A program made the translations under genes and the position numbers. This document shows, one piece after another, positions 52,802 through 61,418 of a DNA stretch of 61,418 bases (within the stretch, counting starts at the first letter, position 1; each line of letters opens with the position of its first letter). The stretch covers positions 1-61,418 of the forward strand of contig LSZA01000009.1 in NCBI GenBank assembly GCA_001637315.1. Reading direction: 5' to 3'. The notes under the pieces were generated by a model. That model ran no database searches, was not told the origin of the DNA, and worked only from the letters and a program-made list of their open reading frames with translations. The stretch comes from Phormidium willei BDU 130791. Lineage in GTDB: Bacteria; Cyanobacteriota; Cyanobacteriia; Cyanobacteriales; Geitlerinemataceae.

Positions 52802-52917
52802 CCTCTTGCCTCTTGCCTCTTGCCGGAAGAGCCGGAAGAGGGCGCGCCACTTGCGGTACGCCCCTACGTTTTTTGTGTTCCCTGTTCCCTGTTCCCTGTT
52901 CCCTGTTCCCTGTTCCC
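52802..52917 (+). repeat. Compound heptamer and nonamer tandem repeats
   Basis: Three CCTCTTG heptamers (52802-52822) are followed by two CCGGAAGAG nonamers (52823-52840), and then, after 35 nt, six TGTTCCC heptamers (52876-52917). The last heptamer abuts the stop codon of the VWA gene on the minus strand. The same two heptamer motifs recur at 36620, 43624 and 58640. Confidence 0.85.
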
Positions 52918-54038
52918 TAAACCAGCAAATGCTCACTAATTAACGCCGGGAACTCATCGGGAGTACAAGCAAAAGTGGGAATCCCCAAACGAGCGACATA
53001 ATCAGCATTAGTGGCATCATAACTAGGAACTCCCGTCTCATCGATCGCCAACAAACTAATCACCCGTACCCCTGATGCTAGCAGTTGAGCGAGCGATCGC
53101 CACAACAGCGGACGATCGCCACCATCATACAGATCACTGATCAGAATCAACACCGTCTCTTGCGGCTGTTGAATCGTCTCCAAACCGTAGCGTAAAACCG
53201 CCGAAATATCGGTTCCACCGCCTAACTGCATCCCCAGCAACAGTTCGAGGGGATCATCGAGAAGCGGCGTTAACTCCACCACCGAGGTATCAAACGCCAA
53301 AAGTCTAACCTTCAGTAAAGATACAGACGCCAAAACCGAAGCAAAAACGCTAGCATAGACCACTGAACCCGCCATAGAGGCACTCTGATCCAAACACACA
53401 AGAACATCTTGTCGGATTTGAGGGGGAGTCCCACGATGAATCAATTTTTCAGGGATGATCGTGCCATAGTGGGGTTGATAGTGTTTGAGATTGGCATACA
53501 GGGTGCGTTGCCAATCAATCTCCCGGTATCGAGGATGTCGCTGAGGTCGCCGCTGACGCAGACGGCCCAACAGAGCCTGTTGCGTCGCCGGATGTAGCCG
53601 CTGTTCGAGATCCTCGACCACCTGACGAACAATCTGGCGAACCGGGTCTTGAAGCGAGTCCGGTAACCTGGGGGCCAAACTCAAAATCTGGGCGACTAAT
53701 AGCACATCCGGGTCCAGATGATCGCTAAGGGTGTGATCGAGGAGAAGCGATCGCAAGTTGACCCGTTCGATCGCATCATGCTGCATCACCTGAACCACCG
53801 CCTGGGGGAAATCCGTGCGAATCTCGTCGAGCCAGCGAATCACCCCCGGCGTTGAGCGGCCAAGTCCCCCCGAGCGAGTCGGTTGATAGAGAGCCTCAAG
53901 CGATCGCAGGCGACGGGAATCCAAGCCAGCCTCAGACCCCTGTAAGTCAGGATTCGGCTCGATCGCATCACTCCCCAAAATCAATCGCCAACGGCGAGAA
54001 GCTTGTACATTAGAAGGAAGGTTAAGATTGTCGCTCAT
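52917..54038 (-). CDS. VWA-domain (CoxE-like) protein
   Basis: The 373-aa protein has a C-terminal von Willebrand factor A domain with an intact MIDAS start, VLVCLDQSASMAGS (about residue 215), and later GGGTDISAVLRYGLE and LILISDLYDGGD. The N-terminal half is helical and uncharacterised. Such proteins often partner MoxR-type AAA ATPases, but none is adjacent. Function unknown. Confidence 0.82.
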   Translation of the reverse strand: MSDNLNLPSNVQASRRWRLILGSDAIEPNPDLQGSEAGLDSRRLRSLEALYQPTRSGGLGRSTPGVIRWLDEIRTDFPQAVVQVMQHDAIERVNLRSLLLDHTLSDHLDPDVLLVAQILSLAPRLPDSLQDPVRQIVRQVVEDLEQRLHPATQQALLGRLRQRRPQRHPRYREIDWQRTLYANLKHYQPHYGTIIPEKLIHRGTPPQIRQDVLVCLDQSASMAGSVVYASVFASVLASVSLLKVRLLAFDTSVVELTPLLDDPLELLLGMQLGGGTDISAVLRYGLETIQQPQETVLILISDLYDGGDRPLLWRSLAQLLASGVRVISLLAIDETGVPSYDATNADYVARLGIPTFACTPDEFPALISEHLLV

Positions 54039-54240
54039 GACTAACGCTCGTTACCTTAATAAAAACTAAACCTCTCTGTTGAATCAACAGAGGTACGAGA
54101 AACTCGTTGTAACGTTTAAGTAGACCAATCGGGTGGATTCTCTCGTTTTTCAGAGAGTCAAGCAGAATACAAAACAGAGCGCGTCCCTCATTGAGCGAGT
54201 CCCCTGGGCATATCGGTTGATTATTTTCTTCCACTCCGGC

Positions 54241-57200
54241 ATGAAACTACGAAAGAAAACTTTACTCATCGTCGGTGCGGCGTTGGTGGCGCTAAATATC
54301 ACAATTTACGCCATATCTTCGTTAATCTTGCTTAGAGATTTCACGCATCTAGAGCAACAGTACGTCCAACAAGACGTGACCCATGCCCTACGTGCCATTG
54401 ACCATGAACTCTCGGGTCTCAATACCATTGCCCGAGACTATGCCGAGTGGGACGATACCTATCAGTTTATCAAAACCGGAAATCCCGAATACGTGCGATC
54501 AAACCTGATCGACTCCACCTTTTCCTACCTAAACCTCAACTTTATGGTCTTTGTCGATGCCGAGGGGACGATTCGCTTCGAGAAAGCCTACGATCGCCCC
54601 CAACACCGAGCCATCGACCTCTCCCATAGCTTAAAGCCCTTCTTAGACCCCAACTATCCCCAACAATCCTTACTGATTCGCGATCGCGCTAACGACAGCA
54701 TTCAGGGCATCCTAGACCTCGACGGCCAAGCCGTCGCCATTGCAGCCCGGCCCATCGTCACCAGTCAAATTACCGGTCCGCCTCGCGGAACCCTGATTGT
54801 CGGGCGCAACTTTGGCGATCGCGCCATCACCCGTCTGAGCGAACAAACCCAACTCTCCCTGGCCTTTTACCCCCGAAACGCCTCATCATTCCCCGCCGAC
54901 GTCCAACAGGCCTGGCAGGACTTACTCGACAACCCCCAAGAGAGTTCTCTGCCATCAACTCCCCTACCATCAACGCCCCTACCATCACAGGGTCGCCCTT
55001 TCAGTGAATCCGTCCTGGAACAAGATCGCCAAATCACCCTAGATCACTTCAATCGTCAGGGAAACCCAGTTCGCCAACCATTGCGTTTCCCCTATCTGCC
55101 CCTCCCTCCCGGAGAACGTATCGCCGGATATACCCTCATTCAGGGTCTCGATCACCAACCCATCGGTCTGCTGCGCGTCGATGGCCCTCGGGCCATCTAC
55201 CAACAAGGACAAATCAGCATTCGTTACTTTTCCCTCGCCCTGATCACCGTAGGCGTGGTGTTTAGTGGCTTAACCCTACTACTGATTGAAAAACTGGTCT
55301 TATCGCCCCTCTCTCGCCTCAGCGAGAGCATGAATCAACTCAAACAAGCCGGCGATCCGCAGCTACGCCTGGCCAGCGTTGGGGAAGACGAACTATCGAG
55401 TCTAGCTTACACTGTCAACGAGATGCTGGACGCCCTGGGGCGATCGCAAGTCGAGCGGCAAGAAACTGAACAGCGTTATCGCTTGATGGCCGAGAACTCC
55501 ACTGACCTCATCGCCCGACAAAATCCCGACGGTCAATTTCTCTACGCCTCTCCCGCTTGCGAAGTCTTACTCGGTTACACCCCCGAAGAACTCATCGAGT
55601 GCTACGCGCGAGATCTCGTTCATCCCCTCGATCGCGATACCTTCGACTACTCCACCGCCGAAGTTCTCAGCACCACCACCTCCCTAACCCTCAGCTACCG
55701 CATTCGTCATAAAGACGGCCATTACATCTGGTTTGAAACCACCAGTCGAGCCTTCGGCGATCGCAATAGCCAAGACAATAACCAAGACAATAACCAAGAC
55801 CGTAGCCAAGACCGTAGCCAAGACCGTAGCCGTAACGCCAAAGACCAACTCATTCGCGAGATTGTCAGCGTCTCGCGAGACATCACCGAGCGGAAACTGG
55901 CCGAAGAAGACCTGCGAGAAAGCGAAGCCTCGATTCGGGCCATCTATAAAGTCACCTCATCCCGCCAACTCAACTTCCAGCAACGGTTGCAAGGTCTTCT
56001 GGAACTGGGACGACAGCGATTTGGCATGGAAATTGGCATCCTCTCACGCATTCAGGACGAAGACTTTGAAATTTTGGAAGTGCAATGTCCCCAAATCCCT
56101 CCCGGCCTGGTGGTCAATCGTCCCCTGCGTCCCGGCCAACATTTACCGCTGGCTGAAACCTATTGTTTTCGGACCATGGAGGCCAATGACCCCTTATATT
56201 TTGAATTCCTCTTAATGTACGGCACCAATGTGCCACCGAAATATGGCCCCTTCCGGATTCAAGCCTATATTGGCACTCCCGTCATTGTCGCCGGTGAAGT
56301 CTATGGAACCCTGAGTTTTTCTAGCCAGACCCCTCTGCATGAGCCGTTTAAACCCGTCGATCGCGAAATTCTCAAACTGATGGCCCAATGGATTGGGGGT
56401 GAGATCGAACGACAAGACACCGCCGCCGACTTGGCCCGTACCCGCGATCGCGCCCTAGCGGCCACCCAAGCCAAAAGCGAATTTCTGGCCACCATGAGTC
56501 ACGAAATTCGCACCCCCATGAATGCCGTGATTGGGATGACGGGGTTACTACTCGACACGGAACTGTCCCTCGAACAACGGGATTTCGTCGAGACCATTCG
56601 CAGTAGTGGCGATACCCTACTGACGATTATCAATGACATTCTCGACTTCTCTAAAATTGAATCGGGCAAACTCGAACTCGAACAACATCCCTTCGATTTG
56701 CGGGCCTGTATCGAACAATCCCTCGATTTACTGGCCTCCAAAGCCACCGGGAAAGGATTAGAACTGGCCTATCTCATGTCCAACGACACACCTCAACATA
56801 TCTGTGGTGATGTCACCCGAGTTCGCCAGATTCTCGTGAACTTGCTCAGTAACGCCGTTAAATTTACCGATCAAGGTGAGGTGGTGGTGTCTATCTCGGC
56901 CGAGTTGATTGAACCTGAGGCCGAAAATGACTCAGACGAAAATGGCAATAGGGCCGCTGAACCTTCCCAGACGGAAACAGAATCTGAGTTAGATAGCAAA
57001 GCGGTACAGGATCAAACAGACCGAGAAGATAACTTAGAATTTCCCCACTATCGGATTCAGTTTGCTGTGCGCGATACGGGGATTGGCATTCAGAGCGATC
57101 GCATGCACCGTTTATTTCGCTCCTTTTCCCAAGTCGATTCCTCCACCACTCGTCAATATGGGGGAACGGGCCTGGGATTGGCCATCAGTAAGCGTCTGGC

Positions 57201-58632
57201 TGAGATGATGGGTGGGGTCATGTGGGTCGAAAGCATGGGTCATGCGACCGGCGATCGCCCCGAGTGGTTTGAAATCAGCACCAACCCAGACCAGCCAGGT
57301 TCCATCTTTTACTTTACCCTGGTGGCTCCCCAATCCCCTCAAGTCCCATTAGTCAAGTCTCTGCGTCATCGTGTCGAACTACAGGGGAAACGCTTGCTTG
57401 TTGTCGATGATAACGCCACCAACCGCAAAATTTTAACCTTAGCGACCCAAGGTTGGGATATGGAGACCTTGGCGGTTCCCGACGGTCCCACGGCTTTAGA
57501 GGTTGTGCCGAAAGACCCCCCCTTCGACCTGGCTATTTTAGATATGCAGATGCCCGATATGGACGGGTTAACTCTGGCCCAGGAACTTCAACGGTTGGAG
57601 GTGATGAAGGATGTGCCGCTGATTATCCTCACCTCGATGGGGTCAGAACTGCAAGGGGTTGAGATTCCCCTGGCGGCTGTGTTGAATAAACCCATCAAAC
57701 AGTCACAACTTTATGACATCTTGGTCGGCGTATTGAGTGGGGAGCCAGTCGAACGGGAATACGAGAAAACACCGAAGTTGGATGGCCATCTCGCCGATCG
57801 CTTCCCCCTGAAAATTTTGGTCGCTGAAGACAACGCGGTGAACCAAAAAGTGGCCACGCAAACCCTAGCTCGTATGGGGTATCGGGCCGATGTAGTGGGC
57901 AACGGAGTCGAAGTTCTCGATGCGTTAACGCGGCAGCATTATGATGTGGTGTTAATGGATGTGCAAATGCCGGTGATGGATGGTTTAGAGTCCTCTCGTC
58001 GCATTTGTCAGAAATGGTCGAAGTCTCGTCGTCCCTATCTGATTGCGGTGACGGCCAATGCCATGCAGGGCGATCGCGAGGACTGTATTGCCGCTGGGAT
58101 GGACGATTATATTAGTAAACCCATTCGCGTCAATGAGCTGATTCAGGCCCTGTCTCGTTGTCCAGTGACGGGGACGGTGTCCCTGAAAGCCTTAGCCGCT
58201 GATCGAGAACCCTCTGAGCGACGGGAAGCGGCTGAAGCGGCTCCTGAAGTGAATTTGCCGATTCTCAATGAAAAAACCTTAGAGGATTTGCGGGAAATTG
58301 AGGCCCTAGAGGAGTTAGTCGATTTATATTTACAAGAAACCCCGCAACTGCTCGATGGTGTTGAGACGGCGATCGCCGATCACAACGCTCAACAGTTACG
58401 GGAATCGGCTCACTCCCTGAAATCCACCAGTGCCGCACTCGGGGCTAATCCCCTCTCTGAACTAAGTCGGGAACTCGAAGAAAAGGGCAAAGCTGAGGAC
58501 TTTACTGGCGTGAATGAGCTTTGGGAACGGGTGGTTCAGCAGTATGATCGCACTGTCGATGCCCTGCAAGCCGCCAAACAGCAGACATCCTCCCCAGACG
58601 GCCAAGAACAAGAGGTAACCATCAACAATTGA
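54241..58632 (+). CDS. Hybrid sensor histidine kinase: CHASE4-HAMP-PAS-GAF-HisKA-HATPase-REC-REC-HPt
   Basis: The start at ATG 54241 ([17 protein letters not shown]) gives 1463 aa. Domains in order are TM1 (about 6-28), a periplasmic CHASE4 region (33-190, with [20 protein letters not shown]), TM2 (326-347), HAMP (350-403), PAS (413-550), GAF (563-720), HisKA with [10 protein letters not shown] at about 752, HATPase (816-1030), REC1 (1050-1165), REC2 (1190-1307) and HPt with AHSLKS at about 1390. It can run a complete phosphorelay within one chain. In-frame repeats lie in the periplasmic part (PSTPL) and in the PAC region. Confidence 0.93.
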   Translation: MKLRKKTLLIVGAALVALNITIYAISSLILLRDFTHLEQQYVQQDVTHALRAIDHELSGLNTIARDYAEWDDTYQFIKTGNPEYVRSNLIDSTFSYLNLNFMVFVDAEGTIRFEKAYDRPQHRAIDLSHSLKPFLDPNYPQQSLLIRDRANDSIQGILDLDGQAVAIAARPIVTSQITGPPRGTLIVGRNFGDRAITRLSEQTQLSLAFYPRNASSFPADVQQAWQDLLDNPQESSLPSTPLPSTPLPSQGRPFSESVLEQDRQITLDHFNRQGNPVRQPLRFPYLPLPPGERIAGYTLIQGLDHQPIGLLRVDGPRAIYQQGQISIRYFSLALITVGVVFSGLTLLLIEKLVLSPLSRLSESMNQLKQAGDPQLRLASVGEDELSSLAYTVNEMLDALGRSQVERQETEQRYRLMAENSTDLIARQNPDGQFLYASPACEVLLGYTPEELIECYARDLVHPLDRDTFDYSTAEVLSTTTSLTLSYRIRHKDGHYIWFETTSRAFGDRNSQDNNQDNNQDRSQDRSQDRSRNAKDQLIREIVSVSRDITERKLAEEDLRESEASIRAIYKVTSSRQLNFQQRLQGLLELGRQRFGMEIGILSRIQDEDFEILEVQCPQIPPGLVVNRPLRPGQHLPLAETYCFRTMEANDPLYFEFLLMYGTNVPPKYGPFRIQAYIGTPVIVAGEVYGTLSFSSQTPLHEPFKPVDREILKLMAQWIGGEIERQDTAADLARTRDRALAATQAKSEFLATMSHEIRTPMNAVIGMTGLLLDTELSLEQRDFVETIRSSGDTLLTIINDILDFSKIESGKLELEQHPFDLRACIEQSLDLLASKATGKGLELAYLMSNDTPQHICGDVTRVRQILVNLLSNAVKFTDQGEVVVSISAELIEPEAENDSDENGNRAAEPSQTETESELDSKAVQDQTDREDNLEFPHYRIQFAVRDTGIGIQSDRMHRLFRSFSQVDSSTTRQYGGTGLGLAISKRLAEMMGGVMWVESMGHATGDRPEWFEISTNPDQPGSIFYFTLVAPQSPQVPLVKSLRHRVELQGKRLLVVDDNATNRKILTLATQGWDMETLAVPDGPTALEVVPKDPPFDLAILDMQMPDMDGLTLAQELQRLEVMKDVPLIILTSMGSELQGVEIPLAAVLNKPIKQSQLYDILVGVLSGEPVEREYEKTPKLDGHLADRFPLKILVAEDNAVNQKVATQTLARMGYRADVVGNGVEVLDALTRQHYDVVLMDVQMPVMDGLESSRRICQKWSKSRRPYLIAVTANAMQGDREDCIAAGMDDYISKPIRVNELIQALSRCPVTGTVSLKALAADREPSERREAAEAAPEVNLPILNEKTLEDLREIEALEELVDLYLQETPQLLDGVETAIADHNAQQLRESAHSLKSTSAALGANPLSELSRELEEKGKAEDFTGVNELWERVVQQYDRTVDALQAAKQQTSSPDGQEQEVTINN
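55765..55824 (+). repeat. 12-bp in-frame tandem repeat inside the hybrid kinase
   Basis: Five 12-bp units (AATAGCCAAGAC, AATAACCAAGAC twice, CGTAGCCAAGAC twice) encode NSQD, NNQD and RSQD. They lie in the PAC portion after the PAS domain and before [10 protein letters not shown]. Slippage at such units can vary linker length. Confidence 0.9.
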
Positions 58633-58639
58633 TCGTCTA

Positions 58640-58665
58640 CCTCTTGCCTCTTGCCTCTTCTTGCC
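58640..58665 (+). repeat. CCTCTTG heptamer repeat between convergent genes
   Basis: Two full CCTCTTG heptamers and one disrupted copy (58640-58665) lie between the hybrid kinase and the PIN/TRAM gene. The motif is the same as at 52802-52822 and, inverted, at 36620-36633. Confidence 0.7.
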
Positions 58666-58674
58666 TGTTCCCCC

Positions 58675-59754
58675 CTACGCCATCGCTGAAGCGTGGGGAC
58701 GGGCAAAAATCATACGGCCAGCCGAGGTTTGTAAGGCACTGGTGACGACAACATGAATTTCGTTACCGATGAGGTCAGAACTCTCCTCAACGACGACCAT
58801 CGTGCCATCATCGAGATAGCCAACACCCTGATCGGGTTCCTTGCCCGTTTTCAAGATTTTGACCTCAATATCATCCCCAGGAAGATAGGAGAGGCGAACC
58901 GCTTGGGCCAACTCATTGATATTGAGAACAGCTACCTTTTGCAATGTCGCCACTTTGCTGAGATTAAAGTCGTTGGTGAGGAGAGTGGCATTAATTTCCG
59001 CCGCCAGACGGACTAACTTGGCATCTACTGTCATCGGTTCATCGTAATCAGCGGCGTAGATATCAATGCGCTCAGGATAGTCTTCCTTAATCTGATTGAG
59101 AATATCCAGACCCCGTCTACCGCGAACCCGCTTTCCATCATTGGAGGCGTCGGCGACCTGTTGCAATTCCTCTAAGACGAACTGGGGAATGAGAATCGGC
59201 CCTTCCAGAAATCCCGTATCCAGGAGATTCTGAATTCGTCCGTCGATAATACAACTGGTATCCACCACTTTCGTGGTAGCGGGTTTGAGGGTTCCTTCAG
59301 CCACCATTAAACTCTCAACACTGTTGGGGTTGAGCAGGCGCAAGAAGGCCCGGCCATGGGTGTCGGCCAGGGTCACGCCCAGAAAGCCGAACATCACGCT
59401 CCCCAACACCGCCACAAAGGGTTTGATGAAGGTGAAGTCTTTGGGAATGGGAACGAGGAAGACTGGCGCTAACATCAGGTTAGCGACCAGTAGCCCCGCC
59501 ACTAAGCCCAGGGCGCGGGTCAGGAGGACTTCCAGGGGCATTTGACGGATGTTGGCTTCGATACGGCGATAGGTCGTTTGTACCGAGAGGCCGACTACAC
59601 CACTGATGAGGGCGGCAAAACTTGCCACCACCCAGCGTAAGCCGTCAATGTTGGTGACTTGTTGCATGGCACTCCCAGGAAGGAGTTCAATGCTGAAAAA
59701 GCCTACCCCGGCTCCCGCAATGATGAATGAGATGATAATAAGTGCGTCGAGCAT
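58675..59754 (-). CDS. PIN/TRAM-domain membrane protein (YacL-like)
   Basis: The start complementary to 59752-59754 (MLDALIIISFIIAGAGVGF) gives 359 aa; a longer frame to 59892 is less typical. Four hydrophobic segments (about 3-25, 40-65, 85-105, 113-135) precede a PIN nuclease domain with VVDTSCIIDGRI, IPQFVLEELQQVAD and LLTNDFNLSKVA, and a C-terminal TRAM domain that binds RNA. The family resembles Bacillus YacL; its target is unknown. Confidence 0.85.
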   Translation of the reverse strand: MLDALIIISFIIAGAGVGFFSIELLPGSAMQQVTNIDGLRWVVASFAALISGVVGLSVQTTYRRIEANIRQMPLEVLLTRALGLVAGLLVANLMLAPVFLVPIPKDFTFIKPFVAVLGSVMFGFLGVTLADTHGRAFLRLLNPNSVESLMVAEGTLKPATTKVVDTSCIIDGRIQNLLDTGFLEGPILIPQFVLEELQQVADASNDGKRVRGRRGLDILNQIKEDYPERIDIYAADYDEPMTVDAKLVRLAAEINATLLTNDFNLSKVATLQKVAVLNINELAQAVRLSYLPGDDIEVKILKTGKEPDQGVGYLDDGTMVVVEESSDLIGNEIHVVVTSALQTSAGRMIFARPHASAMA

Positions 59755-60071
59755 CGTTTGGATTCCGGTTAGGACGGGATCGAATTGGGTTGGGGAAGCG
59801 AGCGGTTGGGTTAAAGGGGTGAGTTTCCGGCGCACTCTGGCGGCCGTGTTGAATAGGGTTCCTCGGAATGGAGATGGCTTTAACCTCAACATTTAAACCA
59901 TTATAAAGGCTGATTCCCAAGGGCGATCGCTCCGGGTCACTCCTGGGGGAGTCGGTACGGTTAAGCGACAAGGGTTGGCTTGATTTCTCTCTATTCAAAC
60001 AGTGTTGGCTATGGCATCTTATGGTATCTAATTTCTCTGTGTTATCTCCTCAAACGGTTTCTTCGTCTTGG
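59755..60071. promoter_or_regulatory. Divergent intergenic region between the PIN/TRAM and hemW genes
   Basis: The 317-nt gap contains no convincing gene. It holds one HIP1 octamer (GGGCGATCGC, about 59921) and must contain both promoters. I see no palindrome or box that stands out. Confidence 0.4.
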
Positions 60072-61268
60072 ATGGCTCAAACCTATAGTCCCCCGAGGTC
60101 GGCCTATGTCCATATTCCCTTCTGTCGCCGCCGTTGTTTTTATTGCGATTTCCCGATTTCCGTGATTGGCGATCGCCAGTCGGGAGATCAGGCCCCCGCT
60201 ATCACCCACTATGTTGACCATCTCTGTCGTGAGATTCGCGGCACTCCCTCCTTGGGAAACGCCCTAGACACCGTATTTTTGGGCGGGGGGACTCCCTCAT
60301 TACTCTCGCCGGGGCAGTTGCAGCAAATTTTGCAGAGCTTACAGGGGCAATTTGGGCTAAATCCGGGGGCAGAGGTCTCCATTGAGATGGATCCCGGAAC
60401 CTTTGATAAAGCCAAGTTGCAGGGCTTCCTAGCCGCCGGTATTACCCGAATTAGCTTCGGCGCTCAGGCGTTTCAGGATGAGTTGCTGGCGGCCTGTGGG
60501 CGATCGCACTCACTGGCGGATATCTATGCCGCCTATGAGTTACTCCAAGAGGAGGGGGCTGAGAATGTCAGTTTTGATCTGATTTCAGGATTGCCCTACC
60601 AACGTTTAGAGCAATGGCAAGCCTCGTTAGGGGAGGCGATCGCCCTCAAGCCCCAACATCTCTCGGTGTATGACCTGATTGTTGAACCCAAAACCGTGTT
60701 CGCCCGCCGCTACGAGTCAGAAACCCATCCTCTCCCCGACGGCGATACGGCCGCTGAATTCTATCGACAGGCGATCGCCCAACTCCAAGCCGCCGGCTAC
60801 CACCATTACGAAATCAGTAACCACGCTCAACCCGGCTACACCTGTCAGCACAATCAAACCTATTGGCACAACCGCCCCTACTATGGCTTTGGGATGGGGG
60901 CGACGAGTTACACCCAAGGACAGCGCTTCAGTCGCCCGAGAACCCGTGTTGACTACGTCAAATGGCTTGAAACCTATCTCAACGCAAACGGACAGTTAGA
61001 CGCGCCCCCAGTCTCCCCCAATGACCTCATTTTAGAGACACTCATGTTGCGCCTAAGGCTGTCCGCCGGTATTCCCATCCCAGAACTTGAGGACAATCTC
61101 AGCCCCCAAGCCCTAGAGAACCTCAAGGAGGCGATCGCCCCCTACATCAACCAAGGCTGGGTTCACTGGGGGCCAGGGGCGGTTCATTTAAGCGATCCCG
61201 AAGGCTTCCTGTTTTCCAACAGCATCCTCTCAACACTGTTCAACGCCCTAGACAGCGAGGGAAATTGA
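60072..61268 (+). CDS. hemW: Radical SAM heme chaperone HemW
   Basis: HemW was long annotated as oxygen-independent coproporphyrinogen oxidase but is now known to transfer heme to respiratory proteins. The start at ATG 60072 (MAQTYSPPRSAYVHIPFC) gives 398 aa. The cluster motif is CRRRCFYC (C18, C22, C25), followed by FLGGGTPSLLSPGQL and MDPGTFDKAKL. It lacks the extra HemN residues, consistent with HemW. It is followed by hairpins and a T run. Confidence 0.9.
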   Translation: MAQTYSPPRSAYVHIPFCRRRCFYCDFPISVIGDRQSGDQAPAITHYVDHLCREIRGTPSLGNALDTVFLGGGTPSLLSPGQLQQILQSLQGQFGLNPGAEVSIEMDPGTFDKAKLQGFLAAGITRISFGAQAFQDELLAACGRSHSLADIYAAYELLQEEGAENVSFDLISGLPYQRLEQWQASLGEAIALKPQHLSVYDLIVEPKTVFARRYESETHPLPDGDTAAEFYRQAIAQLQAAGYHHYEISNHAQPGYTCQHNQTYWHNRPYYGFGMGATSYTQGQRFSRPRTRVDYVKWLETYLNANGQLDAPPVSPNDLILETLMLRLRLSAGIPIPELEDNLSPQALENLKEAIAPYINQGWVHWGPGAVHLSDPEGFLFSNSILSTLFNALDSEGN

Positions 61269-61312
61269 ATCCCCAATCTTGGACGTTGAACGTCAACAGC
61301 CTCTCACCCGAA

Positions 61313-61338
61313 CAGGGCATCCTCTTGTAGATGCCCTG
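61313..61338 (+). repeat. Hairpin downstream of hemW
   Basis: CAGGGCATC (61313-61321) pairs with GATGCCCTG (61330-61338) in a perfect 9-bp stem with an 8-nt loop. A second hairpin with a T tract follows directly. Confidence 0.6.
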
Positions 61339-61339
61339 A

Positions 61340-61379
61340 CCTAGGTTTCCCTGCCAATAGCCGTTAGGGCTAGGTTTTT
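61340..61379 (+). terminator. Hairpin with T tract, probable hemW terminator
   Basis: CCTAG (61340-61344) pairs with CTAGG (61370-61374) and, inside, AGCC (61359-61362) with GGCT (61368-61371) as an alternative. A run of five T residues follows (61375-61379). This fits an intrinsic terminator. Confidence 0.55.
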
Positions 61380-61418
61380 GGCTGTTCCCAGTTCCGGTTT
61401 TCCCTATTCCCTCCTTTT

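Noticed and set aside
52876..52917. TGTTCCC array considered as a CRISPR remnant
   Set aside because: Units are 7 bp with no spacers, so it is a short tandem repeat. No CRISPR array is visible anywhere in the window.

Overview
The window looks like chromosomal DNA of a cyanobacterium. The palindrome GCGATCGC (HIP1) occurs throughout. The genome also carries cyanobacterial signature genes: ndhN, psb34, DUF3593 and DUF4168 proteins, a KaiB-domain protein, a CHASE4 hybrid kinase and Fe-SOD. The ribosomal cluster has the order expected of this phylum: it starts at rplC, lacks rpsJ, rpsN and rpmD, and continues through rpoA, truA and rplM to prfA. Heptamer tandem repeats and a PilT2-like motor fit a filamentous, motile (Oscillatoriales-like) lineage, but the genus cannot be fixed from the sequence alone.

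Layout. (1) 1-1403: a Uma2-type nuclease gene and the NDH-1 subunit gene ndhN. (2) 1404-2112: a long divergent promoter and leader region. (3) 2113-19668: the S10/spc/alpha-type ribosomal supercluster on the + strand, containing 25 ribosomal protein genes plus secY, adk, infA, rpoA, truA and prfA. (4) 19692-26170: an accessory island with a solitary HicB, a WYL/TIGR03985-type CRISPR-associated regulator, a Csx3-AAA fusion, an unrecognised cold-shock-domain/coiled-coil protein, Cas6, a CARF-RelE (Cami1-like) effector and a Phd/VapC toxin-antitoxin pair. No CRISPR array and no Cas10 or Cas7 gene is present in the window. (5) 26222-40352: mixed housekeeping and signalling genes (MoaB, CBS histidine kinase, Hsp33, HDAC-like protein, a MazF module, GH116 glycosidase, a double nitroreductase SagB-like protein, nitrilase, K+ channel, WecB). 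(6) 40640-51568: pilT with a proline-rich head, a KaiB-domain protein, SDR, ROK glucokinase, sodB, ppk1, glycogen debranching enzyme and the tiny psb34. (7) 51633-61418: two sensor kinases, one of them a 1463-aa CHASE4-HAMP-PAS-GAF-HK-REC-REC-HPt hybrid, a VWA protein, a PIN/TRAM membrane protein and hemW.

How the genes may work together. The island in (4) holds the ancillary parts of a cyclic-oligoadenylate CRISPR response: a CARF-RelE mRNA interferase (effector), a Csx3 domain (ring nuclease, off switch), Cas6 (crRNA processing) and a WYL protein (regulator). The cold-shock-domain protein lies between Csx3-AAA and Cas6 and is the best candidate here for an undescribed component. Two perfect palindromes precede the cold-shock gene and cas6. 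Elsewhere the most notable points are a KaiB domain on an unfamiliar N-terminal half, bracketed by 15-bp tandem duplications; a triple 11-bp-spaced TTAA repeat (Pho-box-like) upstream of a kinase; a HIP1-armed hairpin before the ribosomal operon; and heptamer repeats that run into stop codons.
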